A stretch of DNA of 64,000 bases from Stenotrophomonas sp. BIO128-Bstrain (GTDB lineage: Bacteria > Pseudomonadota > Gammaproteobacteria > Xanthomonadales > Xanthomonadaceae), in the NCBI RefSeq assembly GCF_030128875.1, contig NZ_CP124620.1:620001-684000 (forward strand), given 5' to 3'. Both the position numbers and the translations under genes were made by a program. A model generated the notes under the pieces. The model saw only the letters and a list, made by a program, of their open reading frames with translations, had not been told where the DNA came from and made no database searches. Shown here piece by piece: positions 51,438-63,460 of this stretch; within the stretch, counting starts at the first letter, position 1; each line of letters starts with the position of its first letter.

Positions 51438-52280
51438 TCACTTCAGGGTGGCCAGCGCCTGCCCCAACTGCACCGCATGCTCGGCGTCCAGATGCGGCGC
51501 GAACTCGGCCACGCCTGGCGGCAGCAGCACGATCACGGTCGAGCCGTAATTGAAGCGCGCCATCTCCGCAAAGCGCTCCAGGGTGATGCCCTTGCCGCGG
51601 TAATCCTTGCGGGTGATGGTATCGCCGTAGGCCGGGATCTCCTCGCCGCCCCACACCGTCTCCACGCCGGAGACCAGCAATGCGCCGACCATCACCGAGA
51701 CCATCGGGCCGAAATCGGTATCGAAGTGGCAGACCAGGCGCTCGTTGCGGGCGAACAGCCCGGGCACCTTGTTCACCGCCGCCGGCCCGACACTGAACAA
51801 CCGACCCGGCACATGCACCGTCTCGCGCAGCGTGCCGGTCCACGGCATGTGCACGCGGTGGTAATCCTTCGGCGAGAGATACACCGTGGCGAACAGGCCG
51901 TGGTGGAAGACTTCCGCATCCTTGGCATCGCCCAGCAGTTCGGCGGCGGTGAAGGACTGCCCCTTGGCCTGGAAGATGCGCCCGTCCTCGATCGTGCCCA
52001 GCTGGCTGATCCGGCCGTCGGCCGGCATGACCAGCGTGCGCGGATCGGCATCGGCCACGCGCGCGCCCGGCTTCAACGCACGGGTGAAGAACTGATTGAA
52101 GGTGCGGTAGCTGCGCGGGTCCGGGTTGGCGGCTTCGGCCAGGTTCACGCCGAACTTGGCGGTCACGGTATCGATCAGCCAGCGCGAGATCCGCGGGTTG
52201 CTCGAGTACGCCAGTCTGCGCGCCATGGACGACAGCAGGCGGTGGGGCAGGGCGTAGCTCAGCGTGGTCATCAAACTCAT
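51438..52280 (-). CDS. psd: Phosphatidylserine decarboxylase
   Basis: This 280-aa membrane-associated enzyme makes phosphatidylethanolamine. The proenzyme cleaves itself at the GST motif to form the pyruvoyl group; here the site reads [15 protein letters not shown] (Tyr instead of the frequent Leu before GST). Earlier blocks are [28 protein letters not shown] and [19 protein letters not shown]. Its ATG overlaps the SCO1 stop (ATGA), so the two are coupled. The length is normal. Confidence 0.94.
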   Translation of the reverse strand: MSLMTTLSYALPHRLLSSMARRLAYSSNPRISRWLIDTVTAKFGVNLAEAANPDPRSYRTFNQFFTRALKPGARVADADPRTLVMPADGRISQLGTIEDGRIFQAKGQSFTAAELLGDAKDAEVFHHGLFATVYLSPKDYHRVHMPWTGTLRETVHVPGRLFSVGPAAVNKVPGLFARNERLVCHFDTDFGPMVSVMVGALLVSGVETVWGGEEIPAYGDTITRKDYRGKGITLERFAEMARFNYGSTVIVLLPPGVAEFAPHLDAEHAVQLGQALATLK

Positions 52281-52927
52281 GGGGCGGATTTCTCGGTCAG
52301 CAGTTGCAGGTCGCGGGCGATGGCCTGCGCTTGGAAAGGAGGGCGGATCAGGCCGGCCAGGCGGCCTTCCGGGTCCAGCACGGCCAGGCTGGCCGAGTGC
52401 TCGAGGGTGTAGTCCTCGGGGTTTTCATCGAAATGCTTGCCGGGCACCTTCTGGAACACGAAGCCCAGCGAGGTGGCGAAGCGCTCCAGCGAGGGCACAT
52501 CCGCCGTGGCCGCCAGCGTGTCCTTGTGGAAGGCGTGGACGTACTCGCCCAGCCGCGCCGGGGTGTCGCGCTCGGGATCGACCGAAATGAAGACCAGCCG
52601 CGGGCGCAGTGTTTCAGGCAGGGCTTCCCACTGCTTCTGGGCCTGGGCCAGATCGGCCAGCGTGGTCGGGCAGACGTCCGGGCAGAAGGTGAAGCCGAGG
52701 AACACCAGGGTCCAATGGCCCTTCAGCTCGCCGGGGATCAGGCGGGTGCCGTCGGACTGGCCGAGGTTGAAATCGGGCAGCGGGCGCGGCTGCGGGTAGA
52801 ACGTGATCGATTCCGTGGCCGGTCGTTCACCGCCCGGCTTGGGCGCGAAGACCTTCTGGGCCACGACCAGGCCCAGCCCGGCGGCCAGGGCGATCAGCAG
52901 GATGATGCCGACATTGCGATTGAACAT
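52277..52927 (-). CDS. SCO1/SenC family copper chaperone
   Basis: This 216-aa protein has an N-terminal membrane anchor ([18 protein letters not shown]) and a thioredoxin-like fold. The copper-binding motif is [17 protein letters not shown] (CxxxC), with the later ligand His in [20 protein letters not shown] proteins deliver copper to cytochrome c oxidase (CuA) or keep thiols reduced. It is encoded before psd and divergent from prmB. ATG 52927 starts the anchor. Confidence 0.92.
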   Translation of the reverse strand: MFNRNVGIILLIALAAGLGLVVAQKVFAPKPGGERPATESITFYPQPRPLPDFNLGQSDGTRLIPGELKGHWTLVFLGFTFCPDVCPTTLADLAQAQKQWEALPETLRPRLVFISVDPERDTPARLGEYVHAFHKDTLAATADVPSLERFATSLGFVFQKVPGKHFDENPEDYTLEHSASLAVLDPEGRLAGLIRPPFQAQAIARDLQLLTEKSAP

Positions 52928-53074
52928 AAGGGCCCCGTCCCGGAAGTGGCCACCATGATAGAGGGATGCGGGCGATGGCGTCCCATGCGGCAGCCGCACC
53001 CGTTTCGACTGCAACGGATGCCCCGGCCCGCCCCAGCGCCTATAATCGAGGGCCACTTTGTCTGTTGCCCCGCC

Positions 53075-54004
53075 ATGACTGCCGAAACGGCCGCCGAACT
53101 CCACACGATCATCGACCTGATCCGCTACGGCACCAGCCGTTTCAACGCCGCCGGGCTGACCTTCGGGCACAGCTACGACAACGCCCTGGACGAAGCCACC
53201 CAGCTGGTCCTGCACAGCCTGCACCTGCCGCATGACCTTGGCCCGGCCTATGGCCAGGCGCGCCTGCTGCAGGACGAAAAGGTCCGCGTGCTGGAGCTGT
53301 TCCAGCGCCGTATCGACGAGCGCATCCCGGCCGCCTACCTGACCGGTGAGGCCTGGTTCGCCGGCCTGAGCTTCAAGAGCGACGCGCGCGCCCTGGTGCC
53401 GCGCTCGCCGATCGCCGAACTGATCGAGTGCGGCTTCGAGCCGTGGCTGGCCGGCCGCGATGTCCATCGCGCCCTCGACCTGTGCACCGGCTCGGGCTGC
53501 ATCGCCATCGCCATGGGCCACTACTACCCGAACTGGGAAGTGGACGGTGTGGACCTCAGCGACGAGGCCCTGTCGCTGGCCGAAGAGAACAAGGAACGGC
53601 TGCAGACGCCGAACGTCACCCTGCTCAAGTCCGACCTGTTCAACGGCCTGACCGGCCGTCATTACGACCTGATCGTCACCAATCCCCCGTACGTCACCAA
53701 CGACGAGACCGATGCCCTGCCGCAGGAATACTCCTACGAGCCGGAAATGGGCCTGCGTGCCGGCGACGATGGCCTGGACCTGGTGCTGAAGATCCTGCGC
53801 GATGCCCCGCTGCACCTGAGCGAGGATGGCCTGCTGATCTGTGAAGTGGGCGAGTCCGAGCAGCACCTGTACAAGCTGCTGCCGGAAGTGGATTTCCGCT
53901 GGGTCGAGTTCAAGGTCGGCCAGATGGGCATCTTCGCCGTCGAGTGCCGCGAACTGATCGCGCACAGTGCCCGCATCACCGAACTGGCAGCGCAGCGGCC
54001 GTGA
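53075..54004 (+). CDS. prmB: Protein-(glutamine-N5) methyltransferase, L3-specific (PrmB)
   Basis: This 309-aa SAM-dependent methyltransferase modifies a Gln of ribosomal protein L3. The SAM-binding loop is [20 protein letters not shown] and the catalytic NPPY motif is [13 protein letters not shown]. The N-terminal helical domain and the [20 protein letters not shown] block are those of PrmB. A -10 like TATAAT is at 53041-53046. The stop overlaps the aroC start (GTGA), the prmB-aroC pair commonly seen in gamma-proteobacteria. Confidence 0.94.
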   Translation: MTAETAAELHTIIDLIRYGTSRFNAAGLTFGHSYDNALDEATQLVLHSLHLPHDLGPAYGQARLLQDEKVRVLELFQRRIDERIPAAYLTGEAWFAGLSFKSDARALVPRSPIAELIECGFEPWLAGRDVHRALDLCTGSGCIAIAMGHYYPNWEVDGVDLSDEALSLAEENKERLQTPNVTLLKSDLFNGLTGRHYDLIVTNPPYVTNDETDALPQEYSYEPEMGLRAGDDGLDLVLKILRDAPLHLSEDGLLICEVGESEQHLYKLLPEVDFRWVEFKVGQMGIFAVECRELIAHSARITELAAQRP

Positions 54005-55104
54005 GTTCCAACAGCTTCGGCAAACTGCTGACCGTCACCACCTTCGGCGAATCGCACGGTCCGGCGATCGGCTGCGTGGTGGACGGCTGTCCGCCGGGGC
54101 TGGAGATCAGCGCCGACGAATTCGCCCACGACCTGCAGCGGCGGGCCACCGGCAAGAGCCGGCACACCTCCGCGCGGCGCGAAGCCGATGAGATCGAGAT
54201 CCTGTCCGGGGTGTACGAAGGCCGTACCACCGGCACCCCGATCGGCCTGCTGATCCGCAATACCGACCAGCGCAGCAAGGATTACACCAACATCGCCCAG
54301 CAGTTCCGTCCGGGCCATGCCGACTACAGCTACTGGCAGAAGTACGGCATCCGCGATCCGCGCGGTGGCGGTCGTTCGTCCGCGCGCGAAACCACCATGC
54401 GCGTCGCTGCCGGCGTCATCGCCAAGAAGTGGCTGCTGCAGCGCCATGGCGTCACGGTGCGTGGCTATCTCTCGCAGCTGGGCGAGATCACCCCGACCGG
54501 CTTCGACTGGTCGGCGGTGGAAGACAATCCGTTCTTCTGGCCGGTCGCCGATCAGGTGCCGGCGCTGGAAAGCTACATGGATGCGCTGCGCAAGTCCGGT
54601 GATTCGGTCGGCGCGCGCGTCAACGTGGTGGCTGACGGCGTGCCGCCGGGCTGGGGCGAGCCGATCTACGGCAAGCTCGATGGCGATCTGGCGGCCGCGC
54701 TGATGAGCATCAATGCAGTCAAGGGCGTGGAGATCGGCGACGGCTTTGCCAGCGCCGCGCAGAAGGGCACCGAGCACCGTGACCTGCTCACCCCGCAGGG
54801 CTTTGCCAGCAACCATGCCGGCGGCATCCTCGGTGGCATTTCCACCGGCCAGCAGGTCACCGCCTCGATCGTGCTCAAGCCGACCTCCAGCCTGCGCCTG
54901 CCCGGTGCCACGGTGGACGCCAGCGGTGCCTCGGTCGAGGTGATCACCACCGGTCGCCACGACCCCTGCGTCGGCATCCGCGCCACGCCGATCGCCGAGG
55001 CGATGATGGCACTGGTGCTGATGGACCAGGCGCTGCGGCATCGCGCCCAGTGCGGCGATGTCGGCGAGATCACCCCGCGCATCCCGGGCACGATCGATGG
55101 CTGA
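54001..55104 (+). CDS. aroC: Chorismate synthase
   Basis: This 367-aa enzyme needs reduced FMN and converts 5-enolpyruvylshikimate-3-phosphate to chorismate, the branch point for aromatic amino acids. The signatures [18 protein letters not shown], the [20 protein letters not shown] block and the C-terminal SRHDP-type region ([15 protein letters not shown]) are present. GTG 54001 starts right at the conserved N-terminus ([19 protein letters not shown]) and overlaps the prmB stop. Its 3' end overlaps the next gene by 8 bp. Confidence 0.95.
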   Translation: MSSNSFGKLLTVTTFGESHGPAIGCVVDGCPPGLEISADEFAHDLQRRATGKSRHTSARREADEIEILSGVYEGRTTGTPIGLLIRNTDQRSKDYTNIAQQFRPGHADYSYWQKYGIRDPRGGGRSSARETTMRVAAGVIAKKWLLQRHGVTVRGYLSQLGEITPTGFDWSAVEDNPFFWPVADQVPALESYMDALRKSGDSVGARVNVVADGVPPGWGEPIYGKLDGDLAAALMSINAVKGVEIGDGFASAAQKGTEHRDLLTPQGFASNHAGGILGGISTGQQVTASIVLKPTSSLRLPGATVDASGASVEVITTGRHDPCVGIRATPIAEAMMALVLMDQALRHRAQCGDVGEITPRIPGTIDG

Positions 55105-56152
55105 CCCGCGCCCCAAGGTCTGGGTCAGCCAGCCCCTGTTCGACGATGTCGTCGAGCAGCTCGGGCAGCATTTCGACCTGACCATGACCGGCGACGTCAC
55201 CCGCTATACGCCGCAGGGGCTGGCCGAGCAGTTGGCTGGCGTCGATGGCGCGCTGATCACCCTCAACGAACGCATCGGCGCGGCCGAGATCGCCAACGCG
55301 CCGCGACTGCGCGCGATCGCCAACGTCGGTGTGGGCTACAACAACCTGGATATCGACGCGCTCAGCGCCGCCGGCATCCTGGCCAGCAACACCCCGGACG
55401 TGCTGACCGAGACCACGGCCGACCTCGGGTTCGCGCTGCTGATGGCCACCGCGCGCCGCATCACCGAATCCGAGCGCTGGTTGCGCGATGGCCAATGGGG
55501 CCAGTGGTCGTTCCAGACCATGCTCGGTGCGGATATCCACGGCAGCACGCTGGGCATCCTCGGCATGGGCCGCATCGGCCAGGGCATCGCCCGCCGCGGC
55601 GCGCACGGCTTCGGCATGCGCGTGCTGTACCACAACCGCTCGCGGCTGCCCGAGGCCACCGAGGCCGAGGTCGGTGCGCAGTACGTGGACCTGGACACCC
55701 TGCTGGCGCAGGTGGATCACCTTGTCCTGGTGCTGCCGTACAACGCCTCCTCGCATCACATCATCGATGCCGCCGCGCTGGCGAAGATGAAGCCGACCGC
55801 CACCCTGGTCAACATCGCCCGTGGCGGCATCGTGGATGAGCTGGCGCTCGCCGATGCCCTGGCCAAGGGTCGCCTGGCCGCGGCCGGGCTGGATGTGTTC
55901 GAAGGCGAGCCGACGGTGCGCCCGGAGCTGCTCGCCCTGCACAACATCGTGCTGACCCCGCATATCGGCAGTGCCAGCCAGGCCACGCGCCGGGCGATGG
56001 TGCAGCTGGCCGTGGACAACCTGACCGCCGCACTGGGGCAGGGGCCGAACGCGGGCAACCCGCCGAGCGCGATCAACGCCGACGCTGTCGCTGCCGTGAA
56101 AACCGGCGGCGCGACCGTGGGCGGCAAAAAAATCGACGACGCAAAACGATAG
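55097..56152 (+). CDS. D-2-hydroxyacid dehydrogenase (GhrB-like)
   Basis: This 351-aa NAD(P)-dependent enzyme has the Rossmann motif [18 protein letters not shown]. The catalytic Arg is in [12 protein letters not shown], the Glu in GLDVFEGEP and the His in [12 protein letters not shown]. It resembles glyoxylate/hydroxypyruvate reductases. The C-terminal tail after PPSAINAD is an extra, Lys/Gly-rich stretch. ATG 55097 lies inside the end of aroC (8-bp overlap), so it is probably in the prmB-aroC operon. Confidence 0.88.
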   Translation: MADPRPKVWVSQPLFDDVVEQLGQHFDLTMTGDVTRYTPQGLAEQLAGVDGALITLNERIGAAEIANAPRLRAIANVGVGYNNLDIDALSAAGILASNTPDVLTETTADLGFALLMATARRITESERWLRDGQWGQWSFQTMLGADIHGSTLGILGMGRIGQGIARRGAHGFGMRVLYHNRSRLPEATEAEVGAQYVDLDTLLAQVDHLVLVLPYNASSHHIIDAAALAKMKPTATLVNIARGGIVDELALADALAKGRLAAAGLDVFEGEPTVRPELLALHNIVLTPHIGSASQATRRAMVQLAVDNLTAALGQGPNAGNPPSAINADAVAAVKTGGATVGGKKIDDAKR

Positions 56153-56192
56153 GGAACCGCGCTGGCCAACAGGCGAGGTTCCCGAACCGGAA

Positions 56193-56338
56193 GGTGCCGA
56201 CCGTCGGTCGGTACACATCCCCAAGGCACGGCAGGTACCGATCGTTGGTCGGCACGCACATTCAACATTCCGGCAGGTACCGACCGTTGGTCGGTACACA
56301 TCCCCCAAACAAGGCAGGTACCGACCGTTGGTCGGTAC
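56193..56338 (+). repeat. Tandem array of four palindromic REP units before asd
   Basis: Four units start at 56193, 56234, 56276 and 56317 (spacing 41-42 bp). Each has a palindrome close to GGTACCGACCGTTGGTCGGTAC, and the linkers are similar (ACACATCCCC, AAGGCA). Units 3 and 4 have identical palindromes, while 1 and 2 carry paired and unpaired changes. The array ends 20 bp before the asd ATG, so it would be in the asd leader if transcribed. This fits local amplification of a REP of the GACCGTTGGTC type. Confidence 0.85.
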
Positions 56339-56358
56339 GCCCAACACGAGGTTCCCCC

Positions 56359-57384
<1,026 letters not shown>

Positions 57385-57472
57385 TCGCGCGGTGGTCGGC
57401 GGCATGGGGATGCCGCCGACAGCCCGCATTGAAACATCGCCGATCACGGGGGGAGCCGCTATATTGGCCGCC

Positions 57473-59536
57473 ATGAAGAACCGGGCTCCGGGCGCAGTGC
57501 GTCCGCTCAAGTATGTATCGACGCTGCTGCTGGCCCTGGCCAGCAGTTCGGCCATGGCCCTGGGCCTGGGCGATATCCGGGTGCTGTCCAAGCCGGGCCA
57601 GCCGCTGCTGGCCGAAATTCCCGTCATTTCCGCCGATCCTTCGGAACTGGAAAACCTCCGCGTCGCGCTGGCCTCGTCGGCCACGTTCGCCCGGGTGGGC
57701 CTGGAGCCGCCGTCCGGGCTGGTCAGTGAGCTGCAGTTCGAGCTGACCCGCAATGCGCAGGGCCGCGCCGTGGTGCGCGTGAGCAGCCAGGCACCGGTCG
57801 CCACGCCCTCGTTGAATTTCCTGATCGAAGCCGACTGGGGGCAGGGCCGCCTGGTCCGTGAGTATTCCGCCCTGGTGGACGCGCCCAACAGCGCCGCCAC
57901 CGTGGCCGAGCCGGAGATCGTCGCCCCTGCCGGCGCGATGTCCAACGCCATCATCCGTGAGCCCGCACCAGAGGCCGCACCTGTTGCCGCCACGCCGTCG
58001 CGTGGTGCGCAACCGGCCACCACGCCGCGCCCGGCCGCGCCACGTGCGGCACCCAGTGCGCCGGTCGCCGCTGATGGCAGCGTTACGGTGCAGCGCGGGC
58101 AGACCCTCTCGCAGATCGCCGGCTCGCTGGCCCGCGAGCAGGGCATCAACCGCGACCAGGCGATGATCGCGCTGCTGCGGGCCAATCCCGATGCCTTCAT
58201 CCGTGGCAACGTGAACCTGCTCAAACAGGGCGCGGTGCTGCGCACGCCGGGCGCCGACGGGGTGGCGCAGATCGATGCAAAGCAGGCTGCGGCGATCGTG
58301 CGCGAGCACACCGCGCAGTGGCGGCAGTCGCGTGCGGCGATCCCGCAACCGGCCGACAGTGGCGTCGCCGCAGCGCCGGCACCCGCCACCGCGGCCCCGG
58401 CCGCCACCCAGGGCGCTCGCCTTGAAATCGCGCCGGCCGTTGCCGCCGCAGGCACCACCGCAGGTACAACCACCGGCACCGCTGCCGGCACCGAGGGCGA
58501 CATGCTGGCTAACGAACAACTGCGACAGGCCAAGGAAGACGTTGCCACGCGCGATGCCGAGATCCAGGAACTGCGTGAGCGCGTGGCCGAGCTGGAAAAG
58601 CTCAAGGCGCAGCAGGCCTCGCTGATCGAGATGAGGGACACCGACCTGGCCGCCGCGCAACAGCGTCTGGAGCAGGCGCCCGGTACGCGCGACAGCGCCG
58701 GCGGTGGCTGGTACTGGCTGGGCCTGGTCGTGCTGCTGCTGGTGGTCGGGGGATGGGCGCTGCTGCGCCGCCGCAAGCCGTCGCCGCTGCCGCCACTGGC
58801 GCGTGATGGGCTCGACGGCGCCTCGCTGGCCGCGGCCGTGCCGGCGGCCGACCAGGGGGACGAACTGGCCGCACAGCGCGATGACGCGCACCGCTTGCCC
58901 GACGAGCAAGCCGTTGCCGACGCCGACGTCTATGCCGGGCTGCGCCGTGAGCCGGTCTTCTCGCCCACGCCTTCCATGCACGACGCCGAGCCGCAGGTTC
59001 CTCTCGATGATCCTCGCTGGAGCGCCCCCGCGACGGACGAAGCGCCGGTGTTGCCGGAGGTCGAGCCCACCGCTGCATCCGCCTACGGCATCGAGGCCGA
59101 CGCGCAGCATGTGACCGTGGACGATGCGCTGTTCCGTGACCCGGCACCGCTGATCGAGCCGCCGGCGCACGCGTTGGAAGCCCAAGCGCACCCCTCGTTC
59201 CGCGGCGTCTTCGAATTCCCGGACGAATCCGTGGCCGGCGAAGCGCACGGTTCAGAGGCGAGCGATGATCACGCTGGCTTCGACGCTGCGCCGGTCATCG
59301 CCAGTGCGGACGACACGGCCCGCGCGGATGACATTGCCGATGCTGCTGCTCCGCCAGCCGACGAGGCCCCCATCGCCCCGGTCGGCAGCCCTGGCCGCGA
59401 CCGCCTGGAACTGGCCATTGCCTATCTGGACCTCGGTGACGCCGAGACCGCGCGCACGCTGCTGCACGAAGTGGCCGTCGGTGCCGACCCGCACAGCCAG
59501 GCCGAGGCGCGCGAACTGCTGGCGCGGCTGGGATGA
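57473..59536 (+). CDS. fimV: FimV-like pilus assembly/polar hub protein
   Basis: This 687-aa protein has a signal peptide (STLLLALASSSAMA) and the FimV N-terminal domain LGDIRVLSKPGQPLLAEIPV. A LysM domain follows at about residues 203-265 (VTVQRGQTLSQIAGSLAREQ), then a coiled-coil stretch (EIQELRERVAELEKLKAQQA), one membrane helix (LGLVVLLLVVGGWALL) and a long acidic cytoplasmic region. The C-terminal TPR-like FimV domain is ELAIAYLDLGDAETARTLLH. FimV binds peptidoglycan, supports type IV pilus function and positions polar proteins. It is shorter than Pseudomonas FimV. The order fimV-truA-trpF is the classical one. Confidence 0.93.
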   Translation: MKNRAPGAVRPLKYVSTLLLALASSSAMALGLGDIRVLSKPGQPLLAEIPVISADPSELENLRVALASSATFARVGLEPPSGLVSELQFELTRNAQGRAVVRVSSQAPVATPSLNFLIEADWGQGRLVREYSALVDAPNSAATVAEPEIVAPAGAMSNAIIREPAPEAAPVAATPSRGAQPATTPRPAAPRAAPSAPVAADGSVTVQRGQTLSQIAGSLAREQGINRDQAMIALLRANPDAFIRGNVNLLKQGAVLRTPGADGVAQIDAKQAAAIVREHTAQWRQSRAAIPQPADSGVAAAPAPATAAPAATQGARLEIAPAVAAAGTTAGTTTGTAAGTEGDMLANEQLRQAKEDVATRDAEIQELRERVAELEKLKAQQASLIEMRDTDLAAAQQRLEQAPGTRDSAGGGWYWLGLVVLLLVVGGWALLRRRKPSPLPPLARDGLDGASLAAAVPAADQGDELAAQRDDAHRLPDEQAVADADVYAGLRREPVFSPTPSMHDAEPQVPLDDPRWSAPATDEAPVLPEVEPTAASAYGIEADAQHVTVDDALFRDPAPLIEPPAHALEAQAHPSFRGVFEFPDESVAGEAHGSEASDDHAGFDAAPVIASADDTARADDIADAAAPPADEAPIAPVGSPGRDRLELAIAYLDLGDAETARTLLHEVAVGADPHSQAEARELLARLG

Positions 59537-59682
59537 GCCACGTCCGCCCGATGGCAATCCGCGCACGCCCGCTGGAGCACGTCGCGTTCGCTTCCAGCGA
59601 ACCGGCCGTGTGGTCCGAGCGCGACGCTGCCTGATGCACCACCCGGCGCTTGCGCCGGTCCCCCAAAACACAGAGGTTCACC

Positions 59683-60456
59683 ATGCGCTACGCACTGGGC
59701 GTGGAATACGACGGCAGCGAATTCAAAGGCTGGCAGCAGCTCGGTGAGAGCGGCTGCCCGAGCGTGCAGGCCAGCCTGCAGGAAGCGCTGTCCTCGGTGG
59801 CCAATGCGCCGATCCAGGTCGTGTGTGCCGGGCGTACCGATGCCGGCGTCCATGGCGAATGCCAGGTCGTGCATTTCGATACCGACGTCGTGCGCGATCC
59901 GCGCAGCTGGATGCTGGGCACCACCACCCGCCTGCCGCGTTCGATCGCCGTGCGCTGGTGCGTTCCGGTGGCCGATGAGTTCCATGCGCGCTTCGCCGCG
60001 CGCGCGCGCCGCTACCGCTATCGCCTGCTCAATCGCCAGGTCCGCCCGGCGCTCTATCGGCAGACCTTGAGCTGGGAGCGCCGGCCGCTGGATGCCGGGC
60101 TGATGCATGCGGCAGGGCAGGCCCTGCTGGGCGAGAACGACTTCAGTGCCTTCCGCAGCGTGCAGTGCGAGGCCCTGCACGCGCGCCGGAACATGCAGTC
60201 GCTCTCGGTGACCCGCCAGGGCGAGGTGGTGGAGGTCGCCGTTCAGGCCAATGCATTCCTTCATCACATGGTGCGCAATATCGTCGGTTCACTGATTCTG
60301 GTCGGTTGTGGTGAGCAACCGGTCTCGTGGATGGAGCAGTTGCTGGCCGGGCGCGACCGTACCGTCGCCGGCCCGACCGCTCCGCCGCAGGGATTGGTCT
60401 TCGTTGGTCCCCTGTACCCCGACAACTGGCAGCTGCCTGCCGAGGTCACCTTATGA
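59683..60456 (+). CDS. truA: tRNA pseudouridine(38-40) synthase
   Basis: This 257-aa enzyme makes pseudouridine at positions 38-40 of tRNA anticodon stems. The catalytic Asp is in [15 protein letters not shown]. Other landmarks are [15 protein letters not shown] at the start, [11 protein letters not shown] in the middle and [17 protein letters not shown] near the end. The length is usual. ATG 59683 begins the conserved first strand. The stop overlaps the trpF ATG by ATGA. Confidence 0.95.
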   Translation: MRYALGVEYDGSEFKGWQQLGESGCPSVQASLQEALSSVANAPIQVVCAGRTDAGVHGECQVVHFDTDVVRDPRSWMLGTTTRLPRSIAVRWCVPVADEFHARFAARARRYRYRLLNRQVRPALYRQTLSWERRPLDAGLMHAAGQALLGENDFSAFRSVQCEALHARRNMQSLSVTRQGEVVEVAVQANAFLHHMVRNIVGSLILVGCGEQPVSWMEQLLAGRDRTVAGPTAPPQGLVFVGPLYPDNWQLPAEVTL

Positions 60457-61107
60457 GCCGCTCCTTCTACCGCACCCGTATCAAGTTCTGCGGCATGACC
60501 CGTGCCGGTGATGTGCGCCTGGCCGGCGAGCTCGGCGTGGACGCGGTCGGCTTCATCTTCGCCCGCGAGAGCAAGCGCCGGGTCGCCCCGGCCGAAGCGC
60601 GCGCGATGCGCCAGGCGATCGCGCCGATGGTGGATGTGGTGGCCTTGTTCCGCGACAACAGCAAGGAAGAGGTGCGCGAGGTACTGCGTACCGTCCGGCC
60701 GACCCTGCTGCAGTTCCACGGGGACGAAGACGAGTCGTTCTGCCGCAGCTTCAACATGCCCTACCTGAAGGCCGTGGCGATGGGCGGCAAGGATGAGGTC
60801 AACGCCCGTCAGCTGCAGCTGCGATACCCCAGCGCGGCCGGGTTCCTGTTCGACAGCCACGCTCCCGGCGGCGGCGGCGGAACCGGCGTGGCCTTCGACT
60901 GGACCCGCCTGCCGACCGGTCTGCACCGGCCGTTCCTGCTGGCGGGGGAATCACCCGGACAACGTCTTCGATGCGATCGTGGCGACCCTGCCATGGGGCG
61001 TGGATGTCTCCAGCGGCATCGAGTCCGAGCCGGGCATCAAGGACGGGTACAAGATGCGCAAGTTCGTGGAAGAAGTGCGCCGCGCCGATTGCCACGAAGC
61101 GGATTGA
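60453..61107 (+). pseudogene. trpF: Phosphoribosylanthranilate isomerase, frameshifted
   Basis: The first part (from ATG 60453) is a clear Trp[47 protein letters not shown] and [20 protein letters not shown]. At about 60942-60957 the expected [15 protein letters not shown] is broken. The DNA reads GCGGGGGAATCACCCGGAC, and one more G plus one more C would restore it. The correct C-terminus continues in another frame ([20 protein letters not shown]) to TGA at 61105-61107. Repaired, the protein would be 218 aa, normal for TrpF. As written, the original frame runs out of phase to 61127. Both missing bases are in homopolymer runs, so a sequence error is possible. Confidence 0.85.
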
Positions 61108-61123
61108 TCCGCAGGCCCCACGC

Positions 61124-61148
61124 GTAGGCCACGACCGTTGGTCGTGGC
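61124..61148 (+). repeat. GTAG REP palindrome 1 after trpF
   Basis: GTAG followed by GCCACGACC-GTT-GGTCGTGGC. It is the first of three REP hairpins packed between trpF and the convergent LysR gene. Confidence 0.75.
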
Positions 61149-61171
61149 GGCGTCATTCCGCCCGCTGCGCG

Positions 61172-61197
61172 GTAGTACCGGCCGCTGGCCGGCAACC
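61172..61197 (+). repeat. GTAG REP palindrome 2 after trpF
   Basis: GTAG followed by a dyad with core CCGGCC-GCT-GGCCGG. The arm sequence differs from elements 1 and 3 while the layout is kept. Confidence 0.75.
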
Positions 61198-61222
61198 TGA
61201 TAAATCTGCCGCCGTCCGGCTG

Positions 61223-61243
61223 GCCACGACCGTTGGTCGTGGC
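61223..61243. repeat. REP palindrome 3 after trpF
   Basis: GCCACGACC-GTT-GGTCGTGGC, the same 21-bp palindrome as in element 1 but without a GTAG head. It ends 4 bp before the LysR stop codon. Confidence 0.7.
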
Positions 61244-61247
61244 GCGC

Positions 61248-62138
61248 TCATCCCGCCAGCTGCGCCGTGAGCCAGTCCGCCAGCGCATCCACCCGGGGGT
61301 CCGCCGCGCCCTCCGGGGTCGCCAGAACCCAGAACCCGCCGGTCGCGCCGAATCCCCACGGTGCCAGCAACCGACCTGCGGCCAGGTCATCGGCGACCAG
61401 CGGCTCCGGCGCGATCGCCACGCCAAGGCCCGCGACCGCCGCTTCCAGCAGGTAGTACAGATGCTCGAAGCCGCTGCCCAGCTGCAGCTGCGCCGGGTCC
61501 AGCCCATGCGACAGCGCCCATGCCGGCCATGCCTGCGGGCGCGAGGTGGTATGCAGCAGGGGCTCGGCCAGCAACGCTGCCGGCGGCTGATGGCGCAACC
61601 GTGCCGCCGCTGGGTGGTGGGGGCTGATCACCACGCCCACGCGCTCGGGGGCCAGTTCCCGCACCTGCCACCCGCGCGGCCACGGTGGCTGGGCCAACAG
61701 CAGGACCGCATCCAGACCCTGCTGTTCGCTGGTGAAGCTGCCGTCCTGGGCAGACCAGTGCAACGGCAGCTGGGGCAGGGCGCTCTGCAGCGCCTGCAGG
61801 CGCGGAATCATCCAGCGCGCCAGGATGCTGCCACTGCAGCCGAGCACCAGCGCTTCGGGCCGCTGTTGGCGCTTGAGCGCCACGACCGCCTCGCGGATCT
61901 GTTCGAAGGCGCCTTCGCAGGCGGCCTGCAGGTCCTTGCCGGCGCGGGTCAGGCGCAGCCCACGGCCTTCCCGCTGGAACAACGCAACGCCCAGGTACTC
62001 TTCGAGCAGACGCAACTGGCGGCTGATCGCGCCATGGGTGACATGCAAGGCGTCGGCCGCCCGGCCGACCCCGCCCAGGCGGGCGGCCGCCTCGAAGCTG
62101 CGCAGCGCATTGAGCGGGGGCAACGGTCCGTCGGTCAT
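61248..62138 (-). CDS. LysR-family regulator, TrpI-like
   Basis: This 296-aa protein has a winged-HTH at residues 6-65 (LNALRSFEAAARLGGVGRAA, HVTHGAISRQLRLLEEYLG) and a co-inducer domain. It is divergent from trpB, which starts 95 bp away. This is the arrangement of trpI-trpBA in Pseudomonas, where TrpI activates trpBA with indole-glycerol phosphate. The gap contains matching palindromes at 62148-62156 and 62180-62193. No other trp genes lie on its side, apart from the damaged trpF that converges on it. Confidence 0.88.
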   Translation of the reverse strand: MTDGPLPPLNALRSFEAAARLGGVGRAADALHVTHGAISRQLRLLEEYLGVALFQREGRGLRLTRAGKDLQAACEGAFEQIREAVVALKRQQRPEALVLGCSGSILARWMIPRLQALQSALPQLPLHWSAQDGSFTSEQQGLDAVLLLAQPPWPRGWQVRELAPERVGVVISPHHPAAARLRHQPPAALLAEPLLHTTSRPQAWPAWALSHGLDPAQLQLGSGFEHLYYLLEAAVAGLGVAIAPEPLVADDLAAGRLLAPWGFGATGGFWVLATPEGAADPRVDALADWLTAQLAG

Positions 62139-62147
62139 GTGAGTTTT

Positions 62148-62193
62148 CCTGACAGGTCGCGACAGATATTATCGATATTCCTGTCATGACAGG
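62148..62193. promoter_or_regulatory. Paired operator-like palindromes between lysR and trpB
   Basis: CCTGACAGG (62148-62156) and CCTGTCATGACAGG (62180-62193) share CCTG/CAGG ends, with centres about 34 bp apart. Two-site arrangements are typical for LysR regulators, so this is the likely TrpI-type recognition and activation region. The first site is next to the regulator start, the second 41 bp before the trpB ATG. Confidence 0.55.
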
Positions 62194-62233
62194 TGCGTTA
62201 AATTGGCAGCCTGTCTCCACCGGCTGTCGCGCT

Positions 62234-63456
<1,223 letters not shown>

Positions 63457-63460
<4 letters not shown>

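Noticed and set aside
53041..53046. Sigma-70 promoter of prmB
   Set aside because: TATAAT is perfect, but no acceptable -35 was found at the right distance, so only the -10 is mentioned with the gene.
56193..56338. CRISPR array
   Set aside because: Regular 41-42 bp spacing suggested it, but the 19-20 bp linkers are similar to each other, the repeats are full palindromes of the local REP type, and there are no cas genes.
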